Of a stretch of 56,775 nucleotides of DNA, positions 34,647 through 42,647 are shown one piece after another. The position numbers and the translations under genes are program-made. The DNA is from Corynebacterium sp. MSK297 (lineage in GTDB: Bacteria; Actinomycetota; Actinomycetes; Mycobacteriales; Mycobacteriaceae): contig NZ_JASPGD010000011.1 of the NCBI RefSeq assembly GCF_030232885.1, positions 1 to 56,775 on the forward strand. Direction: 5' to 3'. The notes beneath the pieces were generated by a model that saw nothing but the letters and a program-made list of their open reading frames with translations, was not told the DNA's origin and did no database searches. The first letter of the stretch is position 1. Every line of letters starts with the position of its first letter.

Positions 34647-36437
34647 ATGGCCCGCACACGTACTTCGTACCCAGCAAGCACCCGTTTTTTGCAGGTGCTG
34701 CGCGTCCAGGATGTCACCGACGGCATGCGTCGGGTCACCCTGGGCGGTCCGCAATTAGCAGCACATACTGCCGACAACGGCTACGCCGTCCCAGAGTTTC
34801 GCTCAGATAATTTCGACGACTCCATCAAACTAATCCTGCCCAGTTCTCCCGGAAAAGAACCCGTGGGCCCGTCGCAGCGGGACCGCAAGCTGGATTGGCC
34901 TGCGAAATCTTCGTCGTCGCCACGCCGGACTTATACCGTGCGCCGTTTCGATAGCCAGCACGGCGAGCTAGACGTAGATTTTGTTTTGCATGGCTCCGGC
35001 CCCGCCACCTCGTGGGCTTCGCAAGCCCAACCCGGCGATATTCTGCAAATCGCGGGCCCGAAGTCGACGTCTTCCCACCCGCACGGCGCTGACTGGATCC
35101 TTGCCGCCGGCGATGCCACTGCGTTGCCCGCGCTGAGTCGTTGGCTGGAAGAATGGCCTGCCGGGCAGCGCGGCAAATTTTTTATTTTGGTTGACGAGCA
35201 CTCCCACCGCCAACAACTCCCCTGCCCAGATGGCGTGGAAATCACCTGGTTGTTCCACAGCGATGCGCACACGCTTTTCGACGCCATCTCCACCACCGAT
35301 TGGTGGGACGGCGAGGTTTTCGCCTGGGTGGCTGGCGAGTCTGCCAGTTTGAAACCGATTCGCCGGTGGCTGCAGGAGGCCAAGGGGCTACGTAAACACC
35401 AAATGCATTTTTCTGGTTATTGGAAATCCCGCACGAAACGCTACTCCACGCCACCGCGCCGGGCGACAGAAACGCTAGCCAGCCCCAGCGCGCATAGCGC
35501 AACTACGAACGCTGCCGAACCAGCACAATTAACACCGCACAAGGATGGGCACGCTGGGAACGGTACGTCAAGCCACAACGCTCAGGAAGAATTTGTTGCC
35601 CTGAGTGACCTCACCGCGGCTTTCGCCATTCGCACGGCAGTAACCGTGGGGCTGGGCACCACCTTGGCCACCGCCCCGCGTTATGTGCACGAGCTTGCTG
35701 CAGCCACGAACACCCAAACAGTTGGGCTGGAAAAGCTTTTGGTGTACCTGGGAACCCTGGGCTTGGTTTCCCGTGCCGAGTCTGCGCAGTGGCAGTTGAC
35801 TGCTTCTGGCCGCATTTTGGCTGAAGACGCCACCGTCGAGCAGCTATCTGACAACAATCAGCGTAACCAAGCAGCATTGGCGGGTCTTGTGCACCTGCGT
35901 ACCGCGCTTGTCGACGGCTACCACCCGGGAGTTGCGGCTGCGGCCGGGACATCCACGGGATTAGGCACCGCAGCAGCACCAACCGAGGCAACAGAAGCAA
36001 CAGAGACAACAAACACAACTAACTCAGTGATTCCGGTGACCGCAGATCTGGTCCAACGCGACGATGCGGCGGCAACCGAGTATCTGCAGGATCTCTACCG
36101 CAAGCAACAACACGCCGGGGCAGATTCGCTGCGGCTTGCTTGCCAGTGCCGGTTGCCGGATTCCACTGGTGAAACCGGTTTCTCCGCACCGTCTGCTGCC
36201 TCACGTTCTGACACCGCGCAGTCTAGTGTCACGCAGTCTAGTGCTGAGCGGTCTAAAGCCGCGCGGTCTAGAGCAGAAAGCGCACTGGTCACCTTCGCAC
36301 TGTACGGCGAGAAGCTGCGCAGCCGGGAAGAGCTGTATTATCTCTTCGGCCGCGCAGGGTTGCCGGCGCCGACCGTCGGCAAGCACGGCTCCGATCAGCC
36401 AGGTGCGGGCAGCGTAGTCTTCGAGTTTCAGACCTAG
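34647..36437 (+). CDS. Siderophore-interacting protein fused to an O-methyltransferase-like domain
   Basis: 596 residues. The first 270 are a siderophore-interacting protein (ViuB/SIP: FAD- and NAD(P)H-dependent ferric-siderophore reductase) with PRRTYTVRRFD for FAD, LAAGDATALPALSRWLEEW and, at the end, WAGESASLKPIRRWL and YWKSRTKRY. After a low-complexity linker (residues about 270-315) the C-terminal part resembles the winged-helix dimerisation module of O-methyltransferases (LGTTLATAPRYVHELAAATNTQ, VGLEKLLVYLGTLGLV). A SAM-binding domain is not present, so methyl transfer is unlikely. Unusual fusion; the second part may regulate or dimerise the reductase. Confidence 0.75.
   Translation: MARTRTSYPASTRFLQVLRVQDVTDGMRRVTLGGPQLAAHTADNGYAVPEFRSDNFDDSIKLILPSSPGKEPVGPSQRDRKLDWPAKSSSSPRRTYTVRRFDSQHGELDVDFVLHGSGPATSWASQAQPGDILQIAGPKSTSSHPHGADWILAAGDATALPALSRWLEEWPAGQRGKFFILVDEHSHRQQLPCPDGVEITWLFHSDAHTLFDAISTTDWWDGEVFAWVAGESASLKPIRRWLQEAKGLRKHQMHFSGYWKSRTKRYSTPPRRATETLASPSAHSATTNAAEPAQLTPHKDGHAGNGTSSHNAQEEFVALSDLTAAFAIRTAVTVGLGTTLATAPRYVHELAAATNTQTVGLEKLLVYLGTLGLVSRAESAQWQLTASGRILAEDATVEQLSDNNQRNQAALAGLVHLRTALVDGYHPGVAAAAGTSTGLGTAAAPTEATEATETTNTTNSVIPVTADLVQRDDAAATEYLQDLYRKQQHAGADSLRLACQCRLPDSTGETGFSAPSAASRSDTAQSSVTQSSAERSKAARSRAESALVTFALYGEKLRSREELYYLFGRAGLPAPTVGKHGSDQPGAGSVVFEFQT
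36217..36276 (+). repeat. Four 15-bp tandem repeats inside the fusion gene
   Basis: Units CGCAGTCTAGTGTCA, CGCAGTCTAGTGCTG, AGCGGTCTAAAGCCG and CGCGGTCTAGAGCAG are in frame and encode a five-residue unit (variants of TQSSA, ERSKA and ARSRA) in a disordered linker. Copy number may vary between strains. Confidence 0.85.
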
Positions 36438-36524
36438 AAGAAGTGGCTCACGCCCCGACCGCAATGCCGAGCAACTCACGGTTGGCTCTCGAGCACTCCA
36501 GAATGCTGCCGGGTGCTAGCTAGG

Positions 36525-39149
36525 CTAGTGCTCGGCAGCTTGCCAGTTGGTGCCCGAGCCGGTGGACACCTCCAGCGGGACGGTCAACGTGATAGCTTGA
36601 TCCATTTCGCGTTCCACCAGCTCACGGACCTGCTCTAGCTCGCCTTGCGCGATTTCCACGACCAACTCGTCATGCACCTGTAACAACACCCGGGAACGCA
36701 GCTTCGCTTCCCGCAGCGCATCATCAACGCGGATCATCGCCACCTTAATGATGTCTGCGGCAGTACCCTGAATCGGCGCATTCAACGCGGCCCGTTCGGC
36801 GTTTTCCCGGGCCACGCGGTTATCCGAGTTCAGCTCCGGCAAATAACGACGCCTGCCAAACACCGTTGCGGTAAAGCCATCATGCCGGGCCTTGTCGACG
36901 ACCTCATCCAGGTACTGCTTCACCCCACCAAAGCGAGCGAAGTAGTTTTCCATGATCTTTTTCGCCTCCCCCGGTGGAATATTCAGCTGCTGCGATAAAC
37001 CATAAGCAGACAAGCCGTACACCAGGCCGTAGGACATCGCCTTAACGCGGCGGCGCAGTTCCGGGGTGACTTCTTCCACCGGAACGTCGAACACGCGCGA
37101 ACCGACGTAATTGTGCAGGTCTTCGCCTTCTTGGTAGGCCTGGATCAGCCCCGGATCACCGGATAAGTGCGCCATCACGCGCATTTCGATCTGCGAGTAG
37201 TCCGCACTCAGCAGAGTTTCAAAACCTTCACTGACCTGGAATGCCGAGCGGATTTTGCGTCCGGCCTCGGTGCGCACCGGGATGTTTTGCAGGTTCGGAT
37301 CGGACGAGCTCAACCGGCCGGTTGAGGCCACCGTCTGGTGGAAGCTGGTGTGGATGCGCCCGTCACCTTGCACGGTTTTGGACAAGCCTTCCAGGGTGGT
37401 CTTCATCTTCTGGTATTCGCGGTGGGCCAGCAGGCGGTCTAAAAATGGGTGCGGGTGCTTCGCGGCCAAGGCTTCGATCTCACCAGCAGCGGTGGAATAG
37501 CCGGTTTTGGTTTTCTTCGTCTTCGGTAAATCCAAGGTCTCAAACAGCACGGTTTGCAGCTGTTTGGGCGAGTTCAGATTCAGGTTCTCATCACCGGCCA
37601 GCTCGCGGGCGGCGTCTTGTTCTTCGCGCACCATATCGGCGAAGGTCTCGGCTTGCTCATCCAACACGTCACGGTCGACGGCAATGCCGGTGGCTTCCAT
37701 CGTTCCCAGGATCTGCACTAACGGCAGCTCCAGGTCGCGGTACAGCTCGAAACTTTCGATCTTCAGCAGCTCGGTGGTCAAAAGCTCCGCCAACTCGAGG
37801 ATCGCCCCGGCTTTTTCCAACAGCTGCTGGGTTTCCCCTTCCCCGCCCGGCAGGGTTTTCTGCAGGTGGCGCTGGTATACATCGGCCAGATCATAACCGC
37901 GCTGGCCTGGGCGCAGCAGATATGCGGCGATCGCGGTGTCGTGGCTGATGCCGCGCAGCTGGTAGCCACGGCCTGCCAGCATGTGGAAGGCTGCTTTGGC
38001 CTCGTGCAAATATTTGCTGGCGCCGTCGTCGGCAAGCCATTCTGCCAGGGCTTTGTCTTCGTCGGCGGAAAGATCTTCCAGCACCACCGTGATGCCTTGC
38101 CGGTTCGTGTCAACGAACGCGATCGCCGTAGCATCACCCTGCCCCGGCGCGCCGTTGCCGTCGACGAACATGGCGACGCCTTCGGTGTGCTCGGCGAGCC
38201 AGTCGGTGAGTGTGGCTTCGTCGTGTGTGATGGCGGGCAATTCTGGGGTGTCGTCAATCTCGGCTTCAGCGCCAAATACGCCGAGTACGCGGTCGCGCAG
38301 GTTGGGGCCAAATTCGAGGTCGTCGAAATGGGCGGCCACTTGGTTGGCGTCGACGTCGGCAAAAGAAAGATCATCCGGGCTGTGCGAAAGTTGCATATCG
38401 GTGATCATTTGCGTGAGTTCACGGTTGAGGCGCACTTGTTCGATGCGTTCGCGGAAGCTGTTGCCGGCTTTGCCTTTGATGTCGTCGGCGTGTGCGATCA
38501 GCTCGTCGAGGCTGCCGTATTGTTTGATCCATTTTTGTGCGGTTTTTTCGCCGACGCCGGGGATGTTGGGCAGGTTATCGGATGGGTCGCCACGTAGCGC
38601 GGCGAAGTCCGGGTATTGCTGCGGGCTCAAGCCATATTTTTCTTCTACGGCATCCGGGGTGAAGCGGTGCAGTTTGGATACCCCGCGCATGGGGTACAGC
38701 ACGGTGGTGGTGTCGTTGACCAGCTGTAGGTAGTCGCGGTCGCCGGTAACGATCAGGGTTTCGTATTCGCCGGACTGTGACCCGGCTGCGGTGGCCAGGG
38801 TGGCGAGGATGTCGTCGGCCTCGTAGTTTTCGACTGAGAGCGTGGTGATGCCGAGTGCTTCGATGACTTCGCGGATGAGTTCGACTTGGCCTTTGAATTC
38901 TTCTGGGGTGGCCGCGCGCTGGGCTTTGTAATCCGGGAATTTTTCGGTGCGGAAGGTCTTGCGCCCGACGTCGAAGGCCACTGCGATGTGGTCGGGTTTT
39001 TCATCGCCGACGATGCCGGTGAGCATGGTGAGGAATCCGTAGACCGCGTTGGTGTGCTGGCCGCCGCCGGTGGAGAAATTTTCTGCCGGGAGTGCGTAAA
39101 AAGCACGGAAGGCCATGGAGTGTCCGTCGATGAGCAAGAGGCGTTTCAT
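36525..39149 (-). CDS. polA: DNA polymerase I
   Basis: 874 residues. The N-terminal 5'-3' exonuclease (residues 1-290: MKRLLLIDGHSMAFRAFYAL, then DRDYLQLVNDTT), a 3'-5' exonuclease-like region lacking the usual acidic catalytic residues (no DxE motif seen), and the polymerase core with motif A DYSQIEMRVMAHLSGD, motif B RRRVKAMSYGLVYGLSAYG and motif C QVHDELVVE. The lost proofreading is normal for actinobacterial Pol I. Involved in Okazaki-fragment processing and excision repair. Confidence 0.97.
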   Translation of the reverse strand: MKRLLLIDGHSMAFRAFYALPAENFSTGGGQHTNAVYGFLTMLTGIVGDEKPDHIAVAFDVGRKTFRTEKFPDYKAQRAATPEEFKGQVELIREVIEALGITTLSVENYEADDILATLATAAGSQSGEYETLIVTGDRDYLQLVNDTTTVLYPMRGVSKLHRFTPDAVEEKYGLSPQQYPDFAALRGDPSDNLPNIPGVGEKTAQKWIKQYGSLDELIAHADDIKGKAGNSFRERIEQVRLNRELTQMITDMQLSHSPDDLSFADVDANQVAAHFDDLEFGPNLRDRVLGVFGAEAEIDDTPELPAITHDEATLTDWLAEHTEGVAMFVDGNGAPGQGDATAIAFVDTNRQGITVVLEDLSADEDKALAEWLADDGASKYLHEAKAAFHMLAGRGYQLRGISHDTAIAAYLLRPGQRGYDLADVYQRHLQKTLPGGEGETQQLLEKAGAILELAELLTTELLKIESFELYRDLELPLVQILGTMEATGIAVDRDVLDEQAETFADMVREEQDAARELAGDENLNLNSPKQLQTVLFETLDLPKTKKTKTGYSTAAGEIEALAAKHPHPFLDRLLAHREYQKMKTTLEGLSKTVQGDGRIHTSFHQTVASTGRLSSSDPNLQNIPVRTEAGRKIRSAFQVSEGFETLLSADYSQIEMRVMAHLSGDPGLIQAYQEGEDLHNYVGSRVFDVPVEEVTPELRRRVKAMSYGLVYGLSAYGLSQQLNIPPGEAKKIMENYFARFGGVKQYLDEVVDKARHDGFTATVFGRRRYLPELNSDNRVARENAERAALNAPIQGTAADIIKVAMIRVDDALREAKLRSRVLLQVHDELVVEIAQGELEQVRELVEREMDQAITLTVPLEVSTGSGTNWQAAEH

Positions 39150-39235
39150 GCCCTACACTTTAGCCGTCACCGGCAGCACACTACAGCCGCAGCGCTAAAG
39201 CTAGAACACAGCAACCAGCGTGGCGTGCTGCTCCG

Positions 39236-39607
39236 TTACGCTTGACGACGTTCGAGTTCCTGCCATTCCACGTTAAGTTCAGGTTCCGCCAGGCCGCGCA
39301 CCCGCTCGGCGAGGAAGCAGTACAGGTTATCGGTGCCGTCTTCGATGCCGTCGGCAACGTCTTCTCCGGCGGAGGTGATCGCCAGTATGGCCCGGCGCGA
39401 GAGCTCGTCGACGTGTACTAGTTGTGCTCCCCATCCACCTTCGCCACGGTGGCCGTTGTCGTCTACCGAGAGGCTTTCCAGCCAGGCGTGGGCTAATGCG
39501 CAGACGTCAGCGCCTTCGAGGACTGCACGCACTGTAGCGGGGGTGCCGTCGTTACCGGGTGGTGTGCCCCAGAGCCAATCCAGGTTCACACGGTAGGGAT
39601 AAAGCAT
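39236..39607 (-). CDS. Conserved protein of unknown function
   Basis: 123 residues, acidic, no membrane segment or signal. Starts MLYPYRVNLDWLWGTPPGN and contains DGIEDGTDNLYCFLAERVRG. I do not recognise a domain. It lies 86 bp upstream of polA on the same strand and next to the left edge of the accessory region. Coding seems likely from length and codon use, but its role is unknown. Confidence 0.6.
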   Translation of the reverse strand: MLYPYRVNLDWLWGTPPGNDGTPATVRAVLEGADVCALAHAWLESLSVDDNGHRGEGGWGAQLVHVDELSRRAILAITSAGEDVADGIEDGTDNLYCFLAERVRGLAEPELNVEWQELERRQA

Positions 39608-39665
39608 TGGGGGTTACCTTTCGCCGTATTCTTCCCTGGCATTCTAGCTCTGCGAGAATGGAAGA

Positions 39666-40610
39666 ATGAGCGCTTCAGAATCAAATAAGTCTTTTACCGA
39701 ACGCGGAATTCCGACCCACCAGCAACTCGTTGTGCCTGTGCTCAAAGCAATGCATGTTTTGGGTGGATCTGCCAGGGCTAACGAAATTACCGAGCACGTA
39801 TTAGAGCTAGTCCCGGGTTCAGAAGACCTTCAGCAAATTACTTATCCGACTCGCCCAAATCTCTCTGTGCTGATTGACCGCATTGGGTGGGCTCGTACTA
39901 CGGCTAAACGAATTGGCGTGCTCGAACAACCAGGGCAAGGAATGTATTTGCTCACCGATAAAGGCGAAGAGCTTCTTGAGCTTACGGAAGTGGATGCTTT
40001 CGACAAAGTTCAAGACCTTGATCGAGAGATTTCCCGAGCACAACGGCAGCGGAAGAAATTAGAAAAAGAAGCGAAAACTACAGACTCTGAAGTGGAAGAC
40101 GATATTTCTGACGCAGAGATTCGCGAAGACTCCGACGACGAAGAAATGGATAGAGATTGGAAGAGTCAACTACTGGAACGACTCCACCAATTATCGCCGG
40201 ACGGCTTCGAAAAGTTTGTTATCTATTTGCTTCGGCGACAAGGCCTGCACCTGCAACAAACCGGCGGTTCTGGTGACGAAGGCGTCGATGCCATCGGTAC
40301 AGCACCAATCAGTTCAGTGCTTTCTTCTCGTGTGGCAGTACAAGTCAAGCGCTATGCCCCAGATAAGCCTATTGGCCGTGATACGGTGGCGCTTTTCCAA
40401 CGCGATGCTCATACCAAGGGAGCAGAGCGCGCCATTATCGTCACTCTGAGCCGGTTCACAGAACCCGCCCGTAAAGCTGCTACGGCATCGGTACCCACAG
40501 TAGATCTCATTAGCGGTGACCGTCTCGCGGAACTGATTCGCGCGGACGGTGAATCAGGCGTCAAGCTACGCCCAACTGTGGATCTTCGGTGGTTCGACAA
40601 GTTTGACTAA
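39666..40610 (+). CDS. mrr: Type IV restriction endonuclease, Mrr-like
   Basis: 314 residues. An N-terminal winged helix (residues about 15-110, Mrr_N: VVPVLKAMHVLGGSARANEI, GMYLLTDKGEELL), a charged coiled linker (residues 115-165) and the PD-(D/E)xK nuclease Mrr_cat. Catalytic residues are readable: GSGDEGVDAIG provides the acidic pair with VAVQVKRYAP giving Q-x-K. Mrr enzymes cut foreign methylated DNA, so it may act against certain modified phages or limit transfer of methylated DNA. First gene of the accessory region, 20 bp after a small gap. Confidence 0.9.
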   Translation: MSASESNKSFTERGIPTHQQLVVPVLKAMHVLGGSARANEITEHVLELVPGSEDLQQITYPTRPNLSVLIDRIGWARTTAKRIGVLEQPGQGMYLLTDKGEELLELTEVDAFDKVQDLDREISRAQRQRKKLEKEAKTTDSEVEDDISDAEIREDSDDEEMDRDWKSQLLERLHQLSPDGFEKFVIYLLRRQGLHLQQTGGSGDEGVDAIGTAPISSVLSSRVAVQVKRYAPDKPIGRDTVALFQRDAHTKGAERAIIVTLSRFTEPARKAATASVPTVDLISGDRLAELIRADGESGVKLRPTVDLRWFDKFD

Positions 40611-40649
40611 GGTGTAACGCAAAACCATTTTCATTCCGCTAGGACACGC

Positions 40650-41531
40650 ATGCGTACTAAGCTCGCCCTACTGACTGCTATCGTGGCCGCTACTGCATCT
40701 CTTACTACTGGTGCTGCCGCAGCTCACACGGCACCTCCGGGAAATACCGTATTGGCCGGTGACAGTTTGGTCGCCAACCCCGTGCCCTTCGATGTTGTGC
40801 GCAATAACATGCCGCTTTCATCAGATAGCGCCACTGATATGTCCAGTAGTAGTTCTGCTATGTCAGGCAGTAGCAAAGACATCATAACCACCGGTGTCGG
40901 TTGCGTTACCGACGGCGCCATCGCCAACGAGATCCGTCAGGCGTCCGGCGTTGCTCGAGTGGATCAGTATCAGTGTTCTGGTGCTTCGTTAGCTAGCGGT
41001 GAGCCTCGTATTGACGATACTCTCCGCACTGCTACAGAACAGGCCGATCTCACCCGGAGTACGAAAAACGTGGTTATTGTTGCGGGGGCTAACGATACCT
41101 ACCGTTACGGACTCGATACGCAGGCGGTTGATCACGCGGTCCGTAGTGGCTTGCAGAACGCCATCGACGTTATCCACGAGCACGCACCGAATGCCAAGAT
41201 TGTGGTGGTTGGATATCCCCGTGTCACCAGCGATGGCACAACATGTGCGAACAGTGGGCTGCATTCATCTGACCCGCTACCTATCCCTACTCCCCTTATT
41301 GCCGCTACGGAGCAGCGTTTGCAGAACAACCTGCGTGAGGTAGCCGAGCACAATGGGGCCACCTTTGTCGACGCCTGGCCTGCCTCTGCAGGCCACGATA
41401 TGTGTTCGCCGCAACGTTGGTGGCGCAACCTTTTTGACGTTGCACCACCAGCACCGGGAAACATCCCGCTGCACCTCAACGCTCTCGGAATACACGGATA
41501 CGGACAATTGATTGGGCAGCACCTCCACTAG
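40650..41531 (+). CDS. Secreted SGNH (GDSL-type) hydrolase
   Basis: 293 residues with a signal peptide (MRTKLALLTAIVAATASLTT, cleavage near AAA-HT at about residue 25). Catalytic blocks: the nucleophile in LAGDSLVANP, block III Asn in VVIVAGANDTYRYG and block V Asp/His in PLHLNALGIHGYG. A Ser-rich spacer follows the first block. It lies near the junction of core and island and is exported, so it could modify cell-wall lipids or mycolates; no substrate can be assigned. Confidence 0.85.
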   Translation: MRTKLALLTAIVAATASLTTGAAAAHTAPPGNTVLAGDSLVANPVPFDVVRNNMPLSSDSATDMSSSSSAMSGSSKDIITTGVGCVTDGAIANEIRQASGVARVDQYQCSGASLASGEPRIDDTLRTATEQADLTRSTKNVVIVAGANDTYRYGLDTQAVDHAVRSGLQNAIDVIHEHAPNAKIVVVGYPRVTSDGTTCANSGLHSSDPLPIPTPLIAATEQRLQNNLREVAEHNGATFVDAWPASAGHDMCSPQRWWRNLFDVAPPAPGNIPLHLNALGIHGYGQLIGQHLH

Positions 41532-41585
41532 CAGGCCGCGAAAACAATGCGACCTTTGGCTCTTCAACGCGTGCAGTATTGAAAA

Positions 41586-41760
41586 ATGCATCCTCGGATC
41601 ATCGACGCTGACGCTGGAAAAGAATTACGTCGAGCCGTAGGATCCGCGGAATACTGTGCATAGCTCCACGCACCTAGGCTAATTATTATGCTGATGGACG
41701 TATTCTGATGTTTATCGTCATGCTAGATGGGCGAAGCTCATTATGGTTCGCAAAAATCAA
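41586..41760 (+). pseudogene. Decayed copy of the MQPKIIDADTG small protein
   Basis: Frame 1 reads MHPRIIDADAGKELRRAVGS then AEYCA and a stop at 41661. Shifting frame, the next stretch gives IAPRT-stop-ANYYADGR and MLDGRSSLWFA, matching in order the intact 75-residue proteins at 51681 and 52285 (YYANGRT, AMLDGRSALWFA). A stop replaces W and at least one frameshift has occurred. Position of decay shows an old family member. Confidence 0.75.
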
Positions 41761-41820
41761 AATGGCAAGAAAATCGCCCAAGATCACCGAAACAGCTGCG
41801 ACGTTAATTAAATCCCGAAT

Positions 41821-41841
41821 GGTCCCCATACTTGTGGGACC
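41821..41841 (+). other. Hairpin upstream of membrane peptide, copy 1
   Basis: GGTCCC-N9-GGGACC, located 21 bp before the copy 1 start codon at 41863. A nine-base loop also occurs in the hairpin at the same position before copy 2. Confidence 0.5.
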
Positions 41842-41862
41842 TGAATGAAAGGAATCAACACA

Positions 41863-42027
41863 ATGACCTTAAAACAAGCATCCGCCCTAGGAGGAATCGT
41901 TGTTGCTGCAGCGTATTCGATCATTGCTGATTCTCCGATTTGGGGGATAGTCGTGGCACTCGCGGCACTATCTGGCTACAACTTAGCGACGGCCACTTCC
42001 TCCAAAAAGAAAGACAGTGCAGCATAG
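41863..42027 (+). CDS. Small membrane peptide, cassette copy 1
   Basis: 54 residues: one long hydrophobic helix (AAYSIIADSPIWGIVVALAA) and a C-terminal charged tail ending KKKDSAA. AAAGGA lies 9 bp upstream of this ATG, so it is preferred to the one at 41845. The stop overlaps the start of a truncated partner gene by 11 bp, the same arrangement as in the other copies. Confidence 0.6.
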   Translation: MTLKQASALGGIVVAAAYSIIADSPIWGIVVALAALSGYNLATATSSKKKDSAA

Positions 42028-42061
42028 AATCATTAACGCGGGCACTGGCCAGGAACCATAG
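42017..42061 (+). pseudogene. Truncated partner of copy 1
   Basis: GTG start; reads MQHRIINAGTGQEP and stops. It matches MQPKIIDADTGQELW of copy 3 but ends after 14 codons. Directly follows the membrane peptide with an 11-bp overlap. Confidence 0.65.
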
Positions 42062-42091
42062 GCTGGGCCGTTCGATGAGGTCTGCCGCTGA

Positions 42092-42373
42092 TCCGATTGG
42101 AGCTATAACAACGGCCAGACCGACACGGGCATCGATATGGTTGCCCACCGCTATATCATCTCGACGACGGATCGGTGGTCCTCGAATGCCGAGGCCGCGC
42201 TGGCGAACGAAATCATTGAAACCAGCCGTATCGACATCGCAGATATTGCCTCTGCCCCGGTGAACTGGGATATGGCATTCCCTAGTTCAGAAATCCAAGT
42301 GAAACTGGAGCGTAAAGAAGCTTTCCAGCCCCTCAAACACTTTGGCAACGAGCTTAGCGATGAAAGCGCGTGA
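42092..42373 (+). pseudogene. Fragment of a type ISP-like restriction helicase N-terminus
   Basis: Open for about 94 codons. TDTGIDMVAHRYIISTTDRW and ALANEIIETSRIDIADIASA then PVNWDMAFPSSEIQVKLERK resemble the Mrr-like N-terminal nuclease domain and linker of type ISP and related predicted restriction helicases (usually GIDLVA..., HRIIVSTTDKWSKNAEEAL). The 5' end lacks the full domain and nothing of the helicase follows, so it is a remnant. The 230 bp to the next gene is non-coding. Confidence 0.55.
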
Positions 42374-42647
42374 GCATCCTCGAAATTTTCCACCCAAGTT
42401 GGGTACGAACGCGCGCGAACTACGTTTTGGCCGTTTGATTGCTTCAAAACTGAGGCCGCTGGTTCACTTCAGCGCCTCGCTCCTATTGCGGGGCCACCTG
42501 AGGCTTGACGTATCATGTAAAATTAAATTGCATTCGTCAGTTGACGACCTACCCGACCCGAGGAGTGTGTGGTTCCGGTGAACATGTGATCTCCACTCAG
42601 CCTTGCTGAGACGTGACCGAAGTTATTTCTACGTCTTGGAGCTCACC
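42374..42647 (+). other. Leader of the ABC-F gene
   Basis: 274 bp without a gene. A 5-bp hairpin CTCAG-N5-CTGAG (42596-42610) and, before it, AGGAG followed by a possible four-codon frame (GTG TGG TTC CGG TGA, 42566-42580). ABC-F resistance genes are often controlled by leader-peptide attenuation, but this peptide is speculative. Confidence 0.25.
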
